Shown: positions 25,536-33,831 of the stretch, one piece after another
Layout: each line of letters begins with the position of its first letter
Numbering within the stretch: the stretch's first letter is position 1
NCBI RefSeq assembly: GCF_003224335.1
Contig: NZ_QKLF01000002.1
Coordinates: 248,001-312,000, forward strand
Length of the DNA: 64,000 bases
Reading direction: 5' to 3'
Source: Curtobacterium sp. MCJR17_055
Lineage (GTDB): Bacteria > Actinomycetota > Actinomycetes > Actinomycetales > Microbacteriaceae
Program-made: the position numbers and the translations under genes
The notes under the pieces: model-generated
Database searches by the model: none
What the model was told of the DNA's origin: nothing
Seen by the model: the letters and a program-made list of their open reading frames with translations, nothing else

Positions 25536-26375
25536 TCAGGACGGGGTGGGCTCCGCGCCCCGGTGCAGCGCCGTCAGGTACAGCCGGTGCGCGGTGATCA
25601 CCACCGCGAGCCAGGCGAGGCCGAGCGCCCACGCCGCCAGGACGTCCGTCGTCCAGTGGTGCCCGAGGAACACCCGCGAGACGCCGACCGACAGGACGAA
25701 CAGCGTGCCCGCGACGATCGTCCAGACCCGGGTCACGACGCGGCTCTGGCGGAGGAGCAGCAGGTACACGATGGTGCCGACGATGACGGTGGAGTTGAGG
25801 GTGTGCCCGGACGGGAACGACGGCGAGTGCTCGTACGGCGGGACGGCGTCGGACAGGGGCGGACGGCTGCGACCGATCAGGTCCTTGCCGGCGATGGTCA
25901 TCGCGAGCGACCCGGCGCTGGCGGCGACGAGCAGGACGAGCGGCGTCCACGCGCGGCGCTGGACCGTGAACCCGATCAGGAAGAGCACGGCGACGATCGG
26001 CATCCCGATGGTCCCGGCGATGTCGGTCCACCACGTGACGCCCTGGTCGAGCACGGGCGAGCGGAGCGTCAGCATCCAGTCGAGCACGGGGCGGTCGAGC
26101 ACGGCGACGTCGTCGGCCTCGCGCACGGCGTCGTAGACCTCGGACGCGGCCCAGGTCGCGGTCGTCGCGATGCCGATCCCGACGAGCAGCGTCAACACGA
26201 GCAACGGGAGGGCGCCGTACCGTCGACCGAGGGCGGCCCACCCGTCCGCGACCGACCGGCCGGCGCGGGTCCGCCAGCGGGTGAGGTCGACGTCGCCGAC
26301 GGTCCGGTCGGCGCGCTCGCGGTCGGCGCCGCCGATCACGGGGGTCCGACCGGAGGGGGTGTCGTGCTGTTCCAT
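25536..26375 (-). CDS. PAP2-family membrane phosphatase
   Basis: A 279-residue protein with about six helices and all three PAP2 signature motifs: KDLIGRSRPP, PSFPSGHTLNS and SRVFLGHHWTTDV. These supply the catalytic histidines and phosphate-binding residues. It would dephosphorylate a lipid phosphate such as undecaprenyl pyrophosphate or phosphatidic acid on the outer face of the membrane. The ATG at 26375 follows CAGGCT by six bases. It lies between the Ser/Thr kinase and the polymerase gene, each with its own apparent promoter. Confidence 0.92.
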   Translation of the reverse strand: MEQHDTPSGRTPVIGGADRERADRTVGDVDLTRWRTRAGRSVADGWAALGRRYGALPLLVLTLLVGIGIATTATWAASEVYDAVREADDVAVLDRPVLDWMLTLRSPVLDQGVTWWTDIAGTIGMPIVAVLFLIGFTVQRRAWTPLVLLVAASAGSLAMTIAGKDLIGRSRPPLSDAVPPYEHSPSFPSGHTLNSTVIVGTIVYLLLLRQSRVVTRVWTIVAGTLFVLSVGVSRVFLGHHWTTDVLAAWALGLAWLAVVITAHRLYLTALHRGAEPTPS

Positions 26376-26424
26376 CCGACCAGCCTGGACTCCCGTGGCT
26401 GTGCAGGCCCGGCCGACGGTGCGG

Positions 26425-28110
26425 CTACTTCGCCTCGGAGTAGGCGTCGACGACCGCCACCGACAGCGGGAAGGTGACCGGGAACCCGCCGAACATGATC
26501 CGCCCGGCGTCGACTGCGGCGGCGCGGACCTGCTCGGCCACCCACTCGGCGTCCGCGGCGGGAGCGTGCACGACGAGCTCGTCGTGCACGAAGAACACGA
26601 TGTGTGCGCCGGCGGTGACGGGCCCGGACGTCCTGGTGGCGAGCCGGGTGCGGAGGCCGCCCATCCAGGAGAGCGCCCACTCCGCCGCCGTCCCCTGCAC
26701 CACGAAGTTCCGGGTGAACCTGCCCCAGCTCCGGGCTCGCGACTCGACGGCCCGCTGCATGCCCGGCGACCCCTCCACCGAGTAGGCGCGGTTCCTCGCC
26801 TCGAACCAGGACGGGTCGGGGACCGGGGAGGTCCTGCCGAGCCGCGTCGTCACGGGCTCGCCGCGTTCCCCGGCCCGGGCCGCCTGCTCGACCAGGTCGA
26901 GCGCGCGCGGGAAAGCCCGGGCGAGCCGCGGGACGAACCGGCCGCCCTCGCCCTGGGTGGCGCCGTACATCGCCCCGAGCATCGCCATCTTGGCCTGCTG
27001 CCGGGTCTGCACGGCACCGGACGCCACGACCCCGTCGTACAGGTCCTGCCCGTCGCCGGCGGCCGCCATGGCGGTGTCGCCGGACATCGCCGCGAGGACC
27101 CGCGGTTCGAGCTGCGCTGCGTCCGCGACGACGAGCTTCCACCCGGGGTCGGCGACCACGGCGGCCCGAACCTGCTTCGGCAGCTGCAGGGCGCCGCCGC
27201 CGTTCGCGGCCCACCGTCCGGTGACGACCCCGCCGACGACGTACTCGGGGTGGAACCGGCCGTCCCGCACCCACTCGTCGAGCCAGGTCCAGCCGTTCGC
27301 GGTGAGCAGCCGGTACAGCCGCTTGTACTCGAGCAGCGGTTCGATCGCCGGGTGCTCCAGGTGCTGCAGCTCCCACTTCCGGGTGCTCTCCACGACGAGC
27401 CCGGCCCGCCGCAGGGACCGCAGGACGTCCGCGGGTGAGTCCGGGTTGAGGCCGGGGTCGTCGAGCCGCTCGCGCAGGACCTCGGCCAGGTCCTCGAGCT
27501 TCCGGGGACGGACGCCGTACGGGACCCGTGGTCCGAGGGCGTCGGCGAGCAGGCGCTCGTGCACGTCCGTCCGCCAGGGCAGGCCGGCGTGCTTGACCTC
27601 GGCCGCGACGAGCGCACCGGCGGACTCGGCCGCCAGCAGCAGTCGGAGCGCGCCCGGCTCGGTCGAACCGGCCACGGCGTCGAGCTGCGCCCGCAACTCC
27701 GCGACCGGGTCGAGGTCGTCGTCGGCCGGGGCGAGCGCGAACAGGTCGTCGTCGAAGAGCGACGCCTGCGTGGCCGGCGCTGGCCGGGCCTCCACGACGG
27801 CCGGTGCGTCCCAGCCGCTCTCCGGCGCCTGCGCGAGGGCGGACCCGCGGCTCGCCAGGGCGGTCCGGAGGACCCGGTGTCCCAGGCGCAGGTCGACACA
27901 GCGGGCGACCCGCCCGCCGGCGGCGAGCACGGCGGGGTACCAACGCGCGGTGTCGGACCAGACCCAACGGACGCCCGGTGCGTCGGTCACGGCGACGAAG
28001 GCCGGGAGGTCCGACTCGGCCACCCGTGTCGGCTCGCCGTCCGGCTGCCCCGCGTCCGTCAGCGGCGTCGCGGTGACGCGGCCGTCGACGGCGGCGAGGA
28101 CGAGGTGCAC
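26425..28110 (-). CDS. Actinobacterial Pol I-like bifunctional 3'-5' exonuclease/DNA polymerase
   Basis: A 561-residue family A polymerase, shorter than Pol I and lacking the 5' nuclease. The N-terminal third is a degenerate exonuclease-like domain. The polymerase core has VTGRWAANGGGALQLPK, motif A VVADAAQLEPRVLA, the O-helix motif B region QQAKMAMLGAMYGATQG and motif C VHDELVVHA with catalytic Asp. Motif A has Ala-Ala where Pol I has Tyr-Ser and LEPR for IELR, but the metal Asp is kept. The role, perhaps in repair, is not established. The GTG at 28110 follows CAGAAT by six bases. Confidence 0.85.
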   Translation of the reverse strand: MHLVLAAVDGRVTATPLTDAGQPDGEPTRVAESDLPAFVAVTDAPGVRWVWSDTARWYPAVLAAGGRVARCVDLRLGHRVLRTALASRGSALAQAPESGWDAPAVVEARPAPATQASLFDDDLFALAPADDDLDPVAELRAQLDAVAGSTEPGALRLLLAAESAGALVAAEVKHAGLPWRTDVHERLLADALGPRVPYGVRPRKLEDLAEVLRERLDDPGLNPDSPADVLRSLRRAGLVVESTRKWELQHLEHPAIEPLLEYKRLYRLLTANGWTWLDEWVRDGRFHPEYVVGGVVTGRWAANGGGALQLPKQVRAAVVADPGWKLVVADAAQLEPRVLAAMSGDTAMAAAGDGQDLYDGVVASGAVQTRQQAKMAMLGAMYGATQGEGGRFVPRLARAFPRALDLVEQAARAGERGEPVTTRLGRTSPVPDPSWFEARNRAYSVEGSPGMQRAVESRARSWGRFTRNFVVQGTAAEWALSWMGGLRTRLATRTSGPVTAGAHIVFFVHDELVVHAPAADAEWVAEQVRAAAVDAGRIMFGGFPVTFPLSVAVVDAYSEAK

Positions 28111-28130
28111 GGGTCGATTCTGCCGTGCAC

Positions 28131-28156
28131 CACCGTCCGCCCCGCACCGGGCGGTG
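28131..28156 (-). terminator. Putative terminator of the sugar ABC operon
   Basis: Arms 28131-28139 and 28148-28156 pair at eight of nine positions around an eight-base loop, starting four bases after the stop codon of the 64-residue protein gene that ends the operon. Confidence 0.5.
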
Positions 28157-28159
28157 CGC

Positions 28160-28354
28160 TCAGTCGCCCGGGCGGACCGCAGCGCTGTCGGCGACGTCGA
28201 TGCGGACGTCGCCGGACTCGGTCTCCTCGACCTCCACGCGGGGTGCCTCGTCGTGCTCGTCGGACCCGGACATCCGGCGGAACGTGTCGTGCCGACGCTC
28301 CTCGAAGGTCATGTCGACGCCGTCGTCCAGGTGGTCTCGGTCGGGTGCGCTCAT
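28160..28354 (-). CDS. 64-residue acidic protein at the end of the ABC operon
   Basis: Begins MSAPDRDHLDDGVDMTF and is rich in Asp, Glu and Arg, with no domain that I recognise. Its ATG overlaps the stop of the acyltransferase gene (ATGA), indicating translational coupling. TACCGT also lies seven bases upstream, inside the acyltransferase coding end, so it may additionally have its own leaderless transcript. Function unknown. A hairpin follows immediately. Confidence 0.6.
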   Translation of the reverse strand: MSAPDRDHLDDGVDMTFEERRHDTFRRMSGSDEHDEAPRVEVEETESGDVRIDVADSAAVRPGD

Positions 28355-29139
28355 GCGGGCGACGGTACGCCGACCGGAGCGGTCCCGGCGCGCTCGGACC
28401 AGTGCCCGCCAGCGGCCCACCGCTCCTGGACCGCACGCTGGAGCCGACCCGAGGGCACCGCCCGACGCGCGGACGCCAGGTCGGTGCCGAAGACGAACTT
28501 CGCCACGGAGACGTCACCCGCCCCGTGCGGATCGGCCGGTCCCGGCAGCAGCGCGAACCGGGCTGCGAAGCGCGCGGTGTTCGACGACGGGCCGAGGACG
28601 GCAGCGACGTCGGGGTCGAGCAGCCACGACGAGCAGACGAACGTGTCGACCGTGGACGCCGGGTCGAGCCGCCGGAGCACGGTGGGCGCGGCCGCGAACG
28701 ACCGGTCGCACCCGTCCGGGTCGAGCGGTCCCGTCTCCGGCACGTGCACCCCCCACGCCGGCGTCCCGTCCGGCAGCCGGGCGGTCCGCTCGAACTGGAG
28801 GCGCCCCACGGCCACCACGCGGCCGGTCGCCACCTGGACGAGCCAGTCGAGACCCGTGCCGTCGAGCCCGTAGCGGCCGACCTTGCGGTCGACGTCGGCG
28901 ACGCTCGCCGCGGCGTCCTCCGGGCTGCAGCCGTGGGTGACGAGCCACCGCTCGGTGACCGGCAGCACCGCACGGAGGGCTCCGAGGAGGGCGGCCTCCC
29001 GGCGCGCCGGGCCGAGGTGGGCCACGGCGTCCTCGAGCGCCGGAGCCAGCCCCGCTGGTTCCCCCGGCGAGCCGACGGCGGCGGTGAGGAGCGCGACGGG
29101 GTCGGGGCGGGCCTCCCGTCCGTCGTCGGCCGGACTCAC
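28351..29139 (-). CDS. GNAT-like acyltransferase-domain protein
   Basis: A 262-residue soluble protein. The N-terminal helical part (about 10-105) is followed by a C-terminal domain with VAVGRLQFER, WGVHVPETGPLDPDGCDRSF and FVCSSWLLDP, the pattern of the N/C-terminal GNAT-like acyltransferase pair of unknown substrate (PF18082/PF18164 type, from memory). The GTG start overlaps the stop of the ABC permease (GTGA), so it belongs to the sugar-uptake operon. In that context it could acylate or deacylate an amino-sugar intermediate, but nothing in the sequence names the substrate. Confidence 0.7.
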   Translation of the reverse strand: MSPADDGREARPDPVALLTAAVGSPGEPAGLAPALEDAVAHLGPARREAALLGALRAVLPVTERWLVTHGCSPEDAAASVADVDRKVGRYGLDGTGLDWLVQVATGRVVAVGRLQFERTARLPDGTPAWGVHVPETGPLDPDGCDRSFAAAPTVLRRLDPASTVDTFVCSSWLLDPDVAAVLGPSSNTARFAARFALLPGPADPHGAGDVSVAKFVFGTDLASARRAVPSGRLQRAVQERWAAGGHWSERAGTAPVGVPSPA

Positions 29140-30044
29140 TTGAGACCGGAGGAGGCGAGCCCGTCGATCACCCGGCGCTGCAGCACGATGAACATGATGA
29201 GCACGGGCGCCATCGCCATCAGGCTCGCTGCCATCAGCACCGGGTAGTTCACGGTCCGGTCACTCGACAGCGTCGCGAGCCCGGCGGCCAGGGGCATGGC
29301 CTCGGCACGGGTCGACACCACGAGGGGCCAGAGCAGTTCGTTCCACGACCAGAGCACGGTGGTGATCGCGAGCACGCTCATGGACGGTCGCGCCAGGGGG
29401 AGCATGATGCGCCAGAACGTCTGGAACGGGTTCGCACCGTCCATCCGGGCAGCCTCCTCGAGCTCGGCGGGCATGTTGAGGAACGCGGTCCGCATCAGGA
29501 ACGTGCCGAACGCGCTGAACAGCCCCGGCGCGACGATGCCGGCGAGGGTGTCGAGCCAGCCGAGTCCCTGCACGATCTGGTACTGCGAGATGAGGTAGAC
29601 CTGCGACGGCACCAGCAGGATCGACAGCACGATCCCGAGGATCAGCCCACGGCCCCGGAACCGCATGCGCGCGAAGGCGTAGCCGGCGAGCGTGCACAGG
29701 ACGATCTGCGCCACGGTCCGGATGAGCGTCACCCAGATCGACGTCCCGAGCTGGCTGAGGAACGGCAGCCGCTCGAACACCTGCGCGAAGTTGTCCCACT
29801 GCAGCTGACCCGGCCAGAACACCGGCGTCGGGGAGGTCACCTGCGCGTTGGTCGACAGCGACATGATGATCTGCCAGAGGAACGGGAACGCCATCACGAA
29901 CCCACCCACCCCGAGCACCACGTGGATCCACCAGTGGCTGCCGCCGCGGCGACCGGGACGTGCCTGGCCACGGACCCGGCTCCGGCTGGCGGCCGAGGCG
30001 GCCGCCGAGAGCTTGCTGCCGTGCGCTTCGATGATGCCGGTCAT
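29136..30044 (-). CDS. Carbohydrate ABC transporter permease (MalG type)
   Basis: A 302-residue inner-membrane permease with six helices. The coupling-helix EAA motif is EEAARMDGANPFQTFWRIMLPLARP, and the IDGLASSGLK-like tail is typical of the CUT1 MalG branch. The ATG at 30044 overlaps the stop of the MalF-type permease (ATGA). A longer upstream frame lies wholly inside that gene and is not coding. No ABC ATPase is encoded nearby, so this CUT1 importer must borrow a multitask ATPase. Confidence 0.93.
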   Translation of the reverse strand: MTGIIEAHGSKLSAAASAASRSRVRGQARPGRRGGSHWWIHVVLGVGGFVMAFPFLWQIIMSLSTNAQVTSPTPVFWPGQLQWDNFAQVFERLPFLSQLGTSIWVTLIRTVAQIVLCTLAGYAFARMRFRGRGLILGIVLSILLVPSQVYLISQYQIVQGLGWLDTLAGIVAPGLFSAFGTFLMRTAFLNMPAELEEAARMDGANPFQTFWRIMLPLARPSMSVLAITTVLWSWNELLWPLVVSTRAEAMPLAAGLATLSSDRTVNYPVLMAASLMAMAPVLIMFIVLQRRVIDGLASSGLK

Positions 30045-31000
30045 GACTGCACCCACTTCTTCTGGACACGGAACTGGACGACCGTGATGATGCCGATGAG
30101 CAGGAAGATGACCATCGCGATCGCCGCCGCGAAGCCCTTGTCGCCGTCGACGAACCCGGAGTTGTAGAAGTAGAAGACGAGGGACATCGTCTCCGGGACC
30201 ACCGGGTTCAGCGGGCCGAGGATCGCGTAGAGCAGGTCGAACAGCTGGAAGCTCGAGATGGTCGTGACGATGAGCACGAAGAAGATGCTCGGGCTGAGGA
30301 GCGGCACCGTGACCGAGCGGAACTGCCGCCACCGGCTGGCGCCGTCGAGCTCGGCCGCTTCGTACAGCTCGGGCGGGATGTCCTTGAGCCCGGCTCCCAG
30401 GATGATCATCGAGAACCCGAGCGACGACCACAGCCCGACCAGCGAGACGGCGACGAGCGCGAAGCCCGGGGTCGAGATCCAGTACGGGCCGTCGATGCCG
30501 AACAGGCCGAGGAACGAGTTCACGATGCCGAAGTCGCCGTTGAACATGATGCGCCAGACCAGTGCGATCGCCGCCGGCATCGCGACGTAGGGCAGGAAGA
30601 ACAGCACGCGGTAGAACTGTGCGAAGCGCAGGCCGGGGGTGTTCAGCAGGCTCGCGAGCCAGACCGCGATCGGGATGCCGAGCAGGACGATCACGGTGTA
30701 GACGATCGTGTTGCCCAGCGACTGGTAGAGCTGCGGGTCCGCCAGCAGTCGCGTGTAGTTCGCGAGTCCGGTGAAGCTCGCTCCGCCGAACACGCCCCAG
30801 CTCGTGAACGAGTAGTAGAACGTCTGGATGATCGGCCAGATGAAGAAGGTGCCGACGCCGATGAGCAGCGGCAGGACGAAGAGCCACGGCCAGAATCCGT
30901 CGCTGCGTGGGGCCCGCGTCGGCCGCGACGGGTCGGCGGGGCGGGTCTCGGGCGGCGGGGACGCCTGCGCGGCATCGGGTCGCTGGGTGTGGATCGTCAT
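30041..31000 (-). CDS. Carbohydrate ABC transporter permease (MalF type)
   Basis: A 319-residue permease with a cytoplasmic Pro-rich start (1-35) and six helices. The EAA loop is YEAAELDGASRWRQFRSVTVPLLSP. It pairs with the MalG-type permease to form the CUT1 channel. It lies 121 bases after the binding-protein gene, a common gap in such operons. Confidence 0.93.
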   Translation of the reverse strand: MTIHTQRPDAAQASPPPETRPADPSRPTRAPRSDGFWPWLFVLPLLIGVGTFFIWPIIQTFYYSFTSWGVFGGASFTGLANYTRLLADPQLYQSLGNTIVYTVIVLLGIPIAVWLASLLNTPGLRFAQFYRVLFFLPYVAMPAAIALVWRIMFNGDFGIVNSFLGLFGIDGPYWISTPGFALVAVSLVGLWSSLGFSMIILGAGLKDIPPELYEAAELDGASRWRQFRSVTVPLLSPSIFFVLIVTTISSFQLFDLLYAILGPLNPVVPETMSLVFYFYNSGFVDGDKGFAAAIAMVIFLLIGIITVVQFRVQKKWVQS

Positions 31001-31121
31001 CAGGTCGCTCCTCGGCCAGGGCGGTCGGATCGGGTGGTCCGGGTGGTGCTGGGTGCTGCGGGTGGTGCGGACGTGTGGGTGCCGGCCGGTCGGGCGTGGG
31101 GCCCGACCGACCGGCTCGTCG

Positions 31122-32438
31122 TCACTCCTCGGCGAGTGCCGCGTCCATCTGCTGGGCGAGTTCCTTCGTCACCTGGTCGACGGGCTCGGAACCGTCGAAC
31201 GCACTCGGCAGCAGGTTCGTCTCGAGGGTGTTCCACGCGGCGGTGTTCTTCGACACCGGCAGCGGCTTGGCGTAGTCGACCGCGTCGAGGAAGACCTGCA
31301 GGTCGGCATCGGGCATGGTCTTCGTGAAGGCGTCCTGCGTGCCGGTGTAGGCGGGGATGACGGCGCCCATGTCGCCCTGCTGCTGCTGGGCGGGCTTGCT
31401 GGCCAGGTAGGCCTGGAGTGCCTGCGCGGCGGCCTTCTCCTTCGAGCCCTCCGCGACGACGTTCGAGACGCCGTGGATGACGGTCGCCTGCTCCTTGCCC
31501 TTGGGCAGCGGGTAGGCGACGACGTCCTTCTCGAGGTCGGATCCGATGAGCGCGGAGCGGAACCAGCTGCCGCCCTGGTACATCGCGACCTTGCCGGAGG
31601 TGAACCACTGGTCGGCCGTGGTGTCGGTCAGCTGCTTGATCGAGGGCGAGGCCCCGGACGCGATCAGGTCGGTCCAGAAACCGATGCCCTCCTGCGTGGC
31701 CTTCGAGTCGTACCCCGACTCGTCGCCGTCGATGACCGAGCCACCGGCCTGGAAGATCGTGTCGTAGTAGGTGGTCTGGCCGTCCATGCCCGCGGCGGCG
31801 CCGTACGCCCCGTCCGACTTCAGCTTCTCGGAGAGCTCGGCACCGGTCTCCTGGAAGTCGTCCCAGGTCCAGTCCTTCGACGGCATGGCCACGCCGGCCT
31901 TCTCGAACAGGGCCTTGTTCATCCAGACGCCGATGGTGTCGAAGTCCTTCGGGACGCCGTACTGGGTGCCGTCGTACGTGTAGAGCTTGTTGAGCGCTGG
32001 CGAGTAGTTCTCCGGGTCGATCGCGCCGGACTCGACCTCGCCGGTGATCGGGGCGAGCTTGCCGTTCGCTGCGTACAGCTGGAAGTTCGGGCCGTTCATC
32101 CAGAAGAGGTCGGGGAGCGTGTTGCTCGAGCCCTGCGTCTGCAGCTTCGTGAAGTAGCTGGCGTACGGCGTGACGTCGACGTTCACCGTGATGTCGGGGT
32201 ACTCCTCGTTGAACCCCTTGATGTTCGCCTTGATGGCCTTCACCTGGTTCTGGTCCCAGACGGCGTACGTCAGGTTCGCCTTCGTGTCCTTCGCGACCTC
32301 ACCGGAGCCGGAGTCCGAGGACCCGGCGGAGGACTGGCTGCTGCATCCGGCGAGGAGCGCGACGGCGCTGACGGCGGCAGCGAGACCGAGCAGTGCGCGG
32401 CGGCGGCCGCGGCCCGGACGGGCGGTTGGAGCGGTCAT
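31122..32438 (-). CDS. Sugar ABC transporter substrate-binding lipoprotein
   Basis: A 438-residue extracytoplasmic protein. An Arg-rich start and hydrophobic stretch end in the lipobox ALLAGC, then a Ser/Gly linker and a cluster 1 (CUT1-like) binding domain: LPDLFWMNGPNFQLYAANGKL, YGVPKDFDTIGVWMNKALFEKAG, FTSGKVAMYQGGSW. The ATG at 32438 overlaps the stop of the Gfo/Idh/MocA gene (ATGA) and has AAAGGA upstream. Context suggests an N-acetylated amino sugar as ligand. Confidence 0.94.
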   Translation of the reverse strand: MTAPTARPGRGRRRALLGLAAAVSAVALLAGCSSQSSAGSSDSGSGEVAKDTKANLTYAVWDQNQVKAIKANIKGFNEEYPDITVNVDVTPYASYFTKLQTQGSSNTLPDLFWMNGPNFQLYAANGKLAPITGEVESGAIDPENYSPALNKLYTYDGTQYGVPKDFDTIGVWMNKALFEKAGVAMPSKDWTWDDFQETGAELSEKLKSDGAYGAAAGMDGQTTYYDTIFQAGGSVIDGDESGYDSKATQEGIGFWTDLIASGASPSIKQLTDTTADQWFTSGKVAMYQGGSWFRSALIGSDLEKDVVAYPLPKGKEQATVIHGVSNVVAEGSKEKAAAQALQAYLASKPAQQQQGDMGAVIPAYTGTQDAFTKTMPDADLQVFLDAVDYAKPLPVSKNTAAWNTLETNLLPSAFDGSEPVDQVTKELAQQMDAALAEE

Positions 32439-33676
32439 CGGGTGGTCCTTTCGGGGACGTCGTCGCGGTCGGGAGCGGTCGCGAAGTGTCGGAGGGTTGC
32501 GTCGGGGAGGGGCGGCACGTCGATGGGGACGGAGCCGTTGCGGAGCGAGCGGGTGGCGAGTGCCCCGGCGGCGACGGCGGCGCGCGCCGCGATCGGGGAC
32601 AGGGTGGTCGGCTCGCCGAACGCCAGGGAACGGAGGAACTCGGTGACGGTGAGCAGGTCGGCGTCGGCGTGGCCGTCCTCGACGCCGTCGATCGGGTACT
32701 CGACGTCCCCGGCCACGTCCCAGTTCCGGCGGTGGTTCCACACCTTGACCACGCCGCCGCCGGTGTCGCCGATGTTCTCGAGGCGCCCGTGTGTGCCGAT
32801 GACCGTGTAGTTCCGCCAGTAGTCGGGCGTGAAGTGGCACTGCTCGTAGCTGGCCTGGACGCCGTTGTCGAGCGTCATCATGACCATCGACACGTCCTCG
32901 ACGTCGACGACGGGGTTCAGGCCGGTCTGCTCGGCGGGCGGCCAGTTGTCGAACGAGAACCAGTCGGTCATGAGTTCGCCGCTGCGGTCCCGGCGGTCGG
33001 TGACGTCCCCGTAGACGGAGAGTGACCCCATGCCGACGACCCGGCTGGTGTAGGCGCCGGCGAGCGCGTGCACGACGTCGAGGTCGTGGCTGGCCTTCTG
33101 CAGCAGGAGCGAGTTCACCCGGCTGCGGTCGGCGTGCCAGTCCTTGAAGTAGTAGTCGCCGCCGTTGCCGACGAAGTGGCGGACCCAGACGGCCTTGACC
33201 TCGCCGATCTCACCGCGTGCGATCACGTCGAGCATCAGGCGCACCACGGCCGCGTGCCGGAAGTTGTGGCCGACGTAGAGCGGGGTGCCGGTCTCGGCGG
33301 CGGTGTCGAGGACGGCGTCGGCGTCCTCGACCGTGATGGCGAGGGGCTTCTCGAGGTAGACGGCGATGCCGGCCCGGAGCAGGTCGATCGCGATCTCGGT
33401 GTGGGTCCAGTCCGGGGTGGTGACGATGGCGGCGTCGACGGCGTTCGGGGCACCGTCGGTCCCGATCAGTGCGCGGTGTCCGTCGACGACGGTGGCGTCC
33501 GGCCATGCCTCGGCAGCGCGCTGCCGGCCGGCTTCGGTGACGTCGGCGGCGGCCACGATCCGGGCGTCGACCCCGTCGGCGTCGAGCCCAGCGGCGGCCA
33601 CGTGGTCCGCGATGTACGACCGCTGGCCGATGCCGACCACGCCGACTCGGAGTGTGCGGGTGCTCGTGGTGCTCAT
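32435..33676 (-). CDS. Gfo/Idh/MocA-family oxidoreductase (first gene of the ABC operon)
   Basis: A 413-residue protein. The N-terminal Rossmann fold binds NAD(P) (RVGVVGIGQRSYIADHV), and the conserved Lys lies in AVYLEKPLAITVEDADAVL. The C-terminal alpha/beta domain contains KASHDLDVVHAL with the likely catalytic His-Asp. The start at 33676 has AAGGGAG upstream. Family members oxidise sugars; some (GH109) use the same fold and bound NAD to cleave alpha-N-acetylgalactosaminides. In an apparent GalNAc operon that alternative deserves attention, but this protein lacks a signal peptide. It heads the operon with the binding protein, permeases and acyltransferase. Confidence 0.85.
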   Translation of the reverse strand: MSTTSTRTLRVGVVGIGQRSYIADHVAAAGLDADGVDARIVAAADVTEAGRQRAAEAWPDATVVDGHRALIGTDGAPNAVDAAIVTTPDWTHTEIAIDLLRAGIAVYLEKPLAITVEDADAVLDTAAETGTPLYVGHNFRHAAVVRLMLDVIARGEIGEVKAVWVRHFVGNGGDYYFKDWHADRSRVNSLLLQKASHDLDVVHALAGAYTSRVVGMGSLSVYGDVTDRRDRSGELMTDWFSFDNWPPAEQTGLNPVVDVEDVSMVMMTLDNGVQASYEQCHFTPDYWRNYTVIGTHGRLENIGDTGGGVVKVWNHRRNWDVAGDVEYPIDGVEDGHADADLLTVTEFLRSLAFGEPTTLSPIAARAAVAAGALATRSLRNGSVPIDVPPLPDATLRHFATAPDRDDVPERTTR

Positions 33677-33704
33677 CTCGCTCCCTTGCGTGATTGTGAC
33701 GGCC

Positions 33705-33740
33705 ATGATGCCAACTCGATCATGAATGCACAATATGTGC
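33705..33740 (-). promoter_or_regulatory. Promoter and operator of the sugar ABC operon
   Basis: On the minus strand a -35-like TTGTGC (complement of 33728-33733) and -10-like CATCAT (complement of 33705-33710) are 17 bases apart. The -35 lies inside an inverted repeat, GCACA-ATA-TGTGC at 33728-33740, so a repressor there would block the promoter. The DeoR-family gene next door is the obvious candidate. Confidence 0.45.
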
Positions 33741-33831
33741 TCACGGATCGCTCACGGAAGCGCGATGCGGGGGTTTTACACGCCGGTAACGTTCCCGCCC
33801 TCCGTCCGGAGGTGCGGGACGGGTCAGCGGG

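Noticed and set aside
23304-26477. 1,057-codon open frame on the plus strand
   Set aside because: Antisense to the small acidic proteins, Ser/Thr kinase and PAP2 genes. Its Leu-Gly-Arg repeats are the reverse reading of the kinase tail repeats.
29136-32438. Complete ABC transporter with its own ATPase
   Set aside because: No Walker A/B-containing gene lies in the operon or its neighbours; the only ABC ATPase in the window belongs to the osmoprotectant system.
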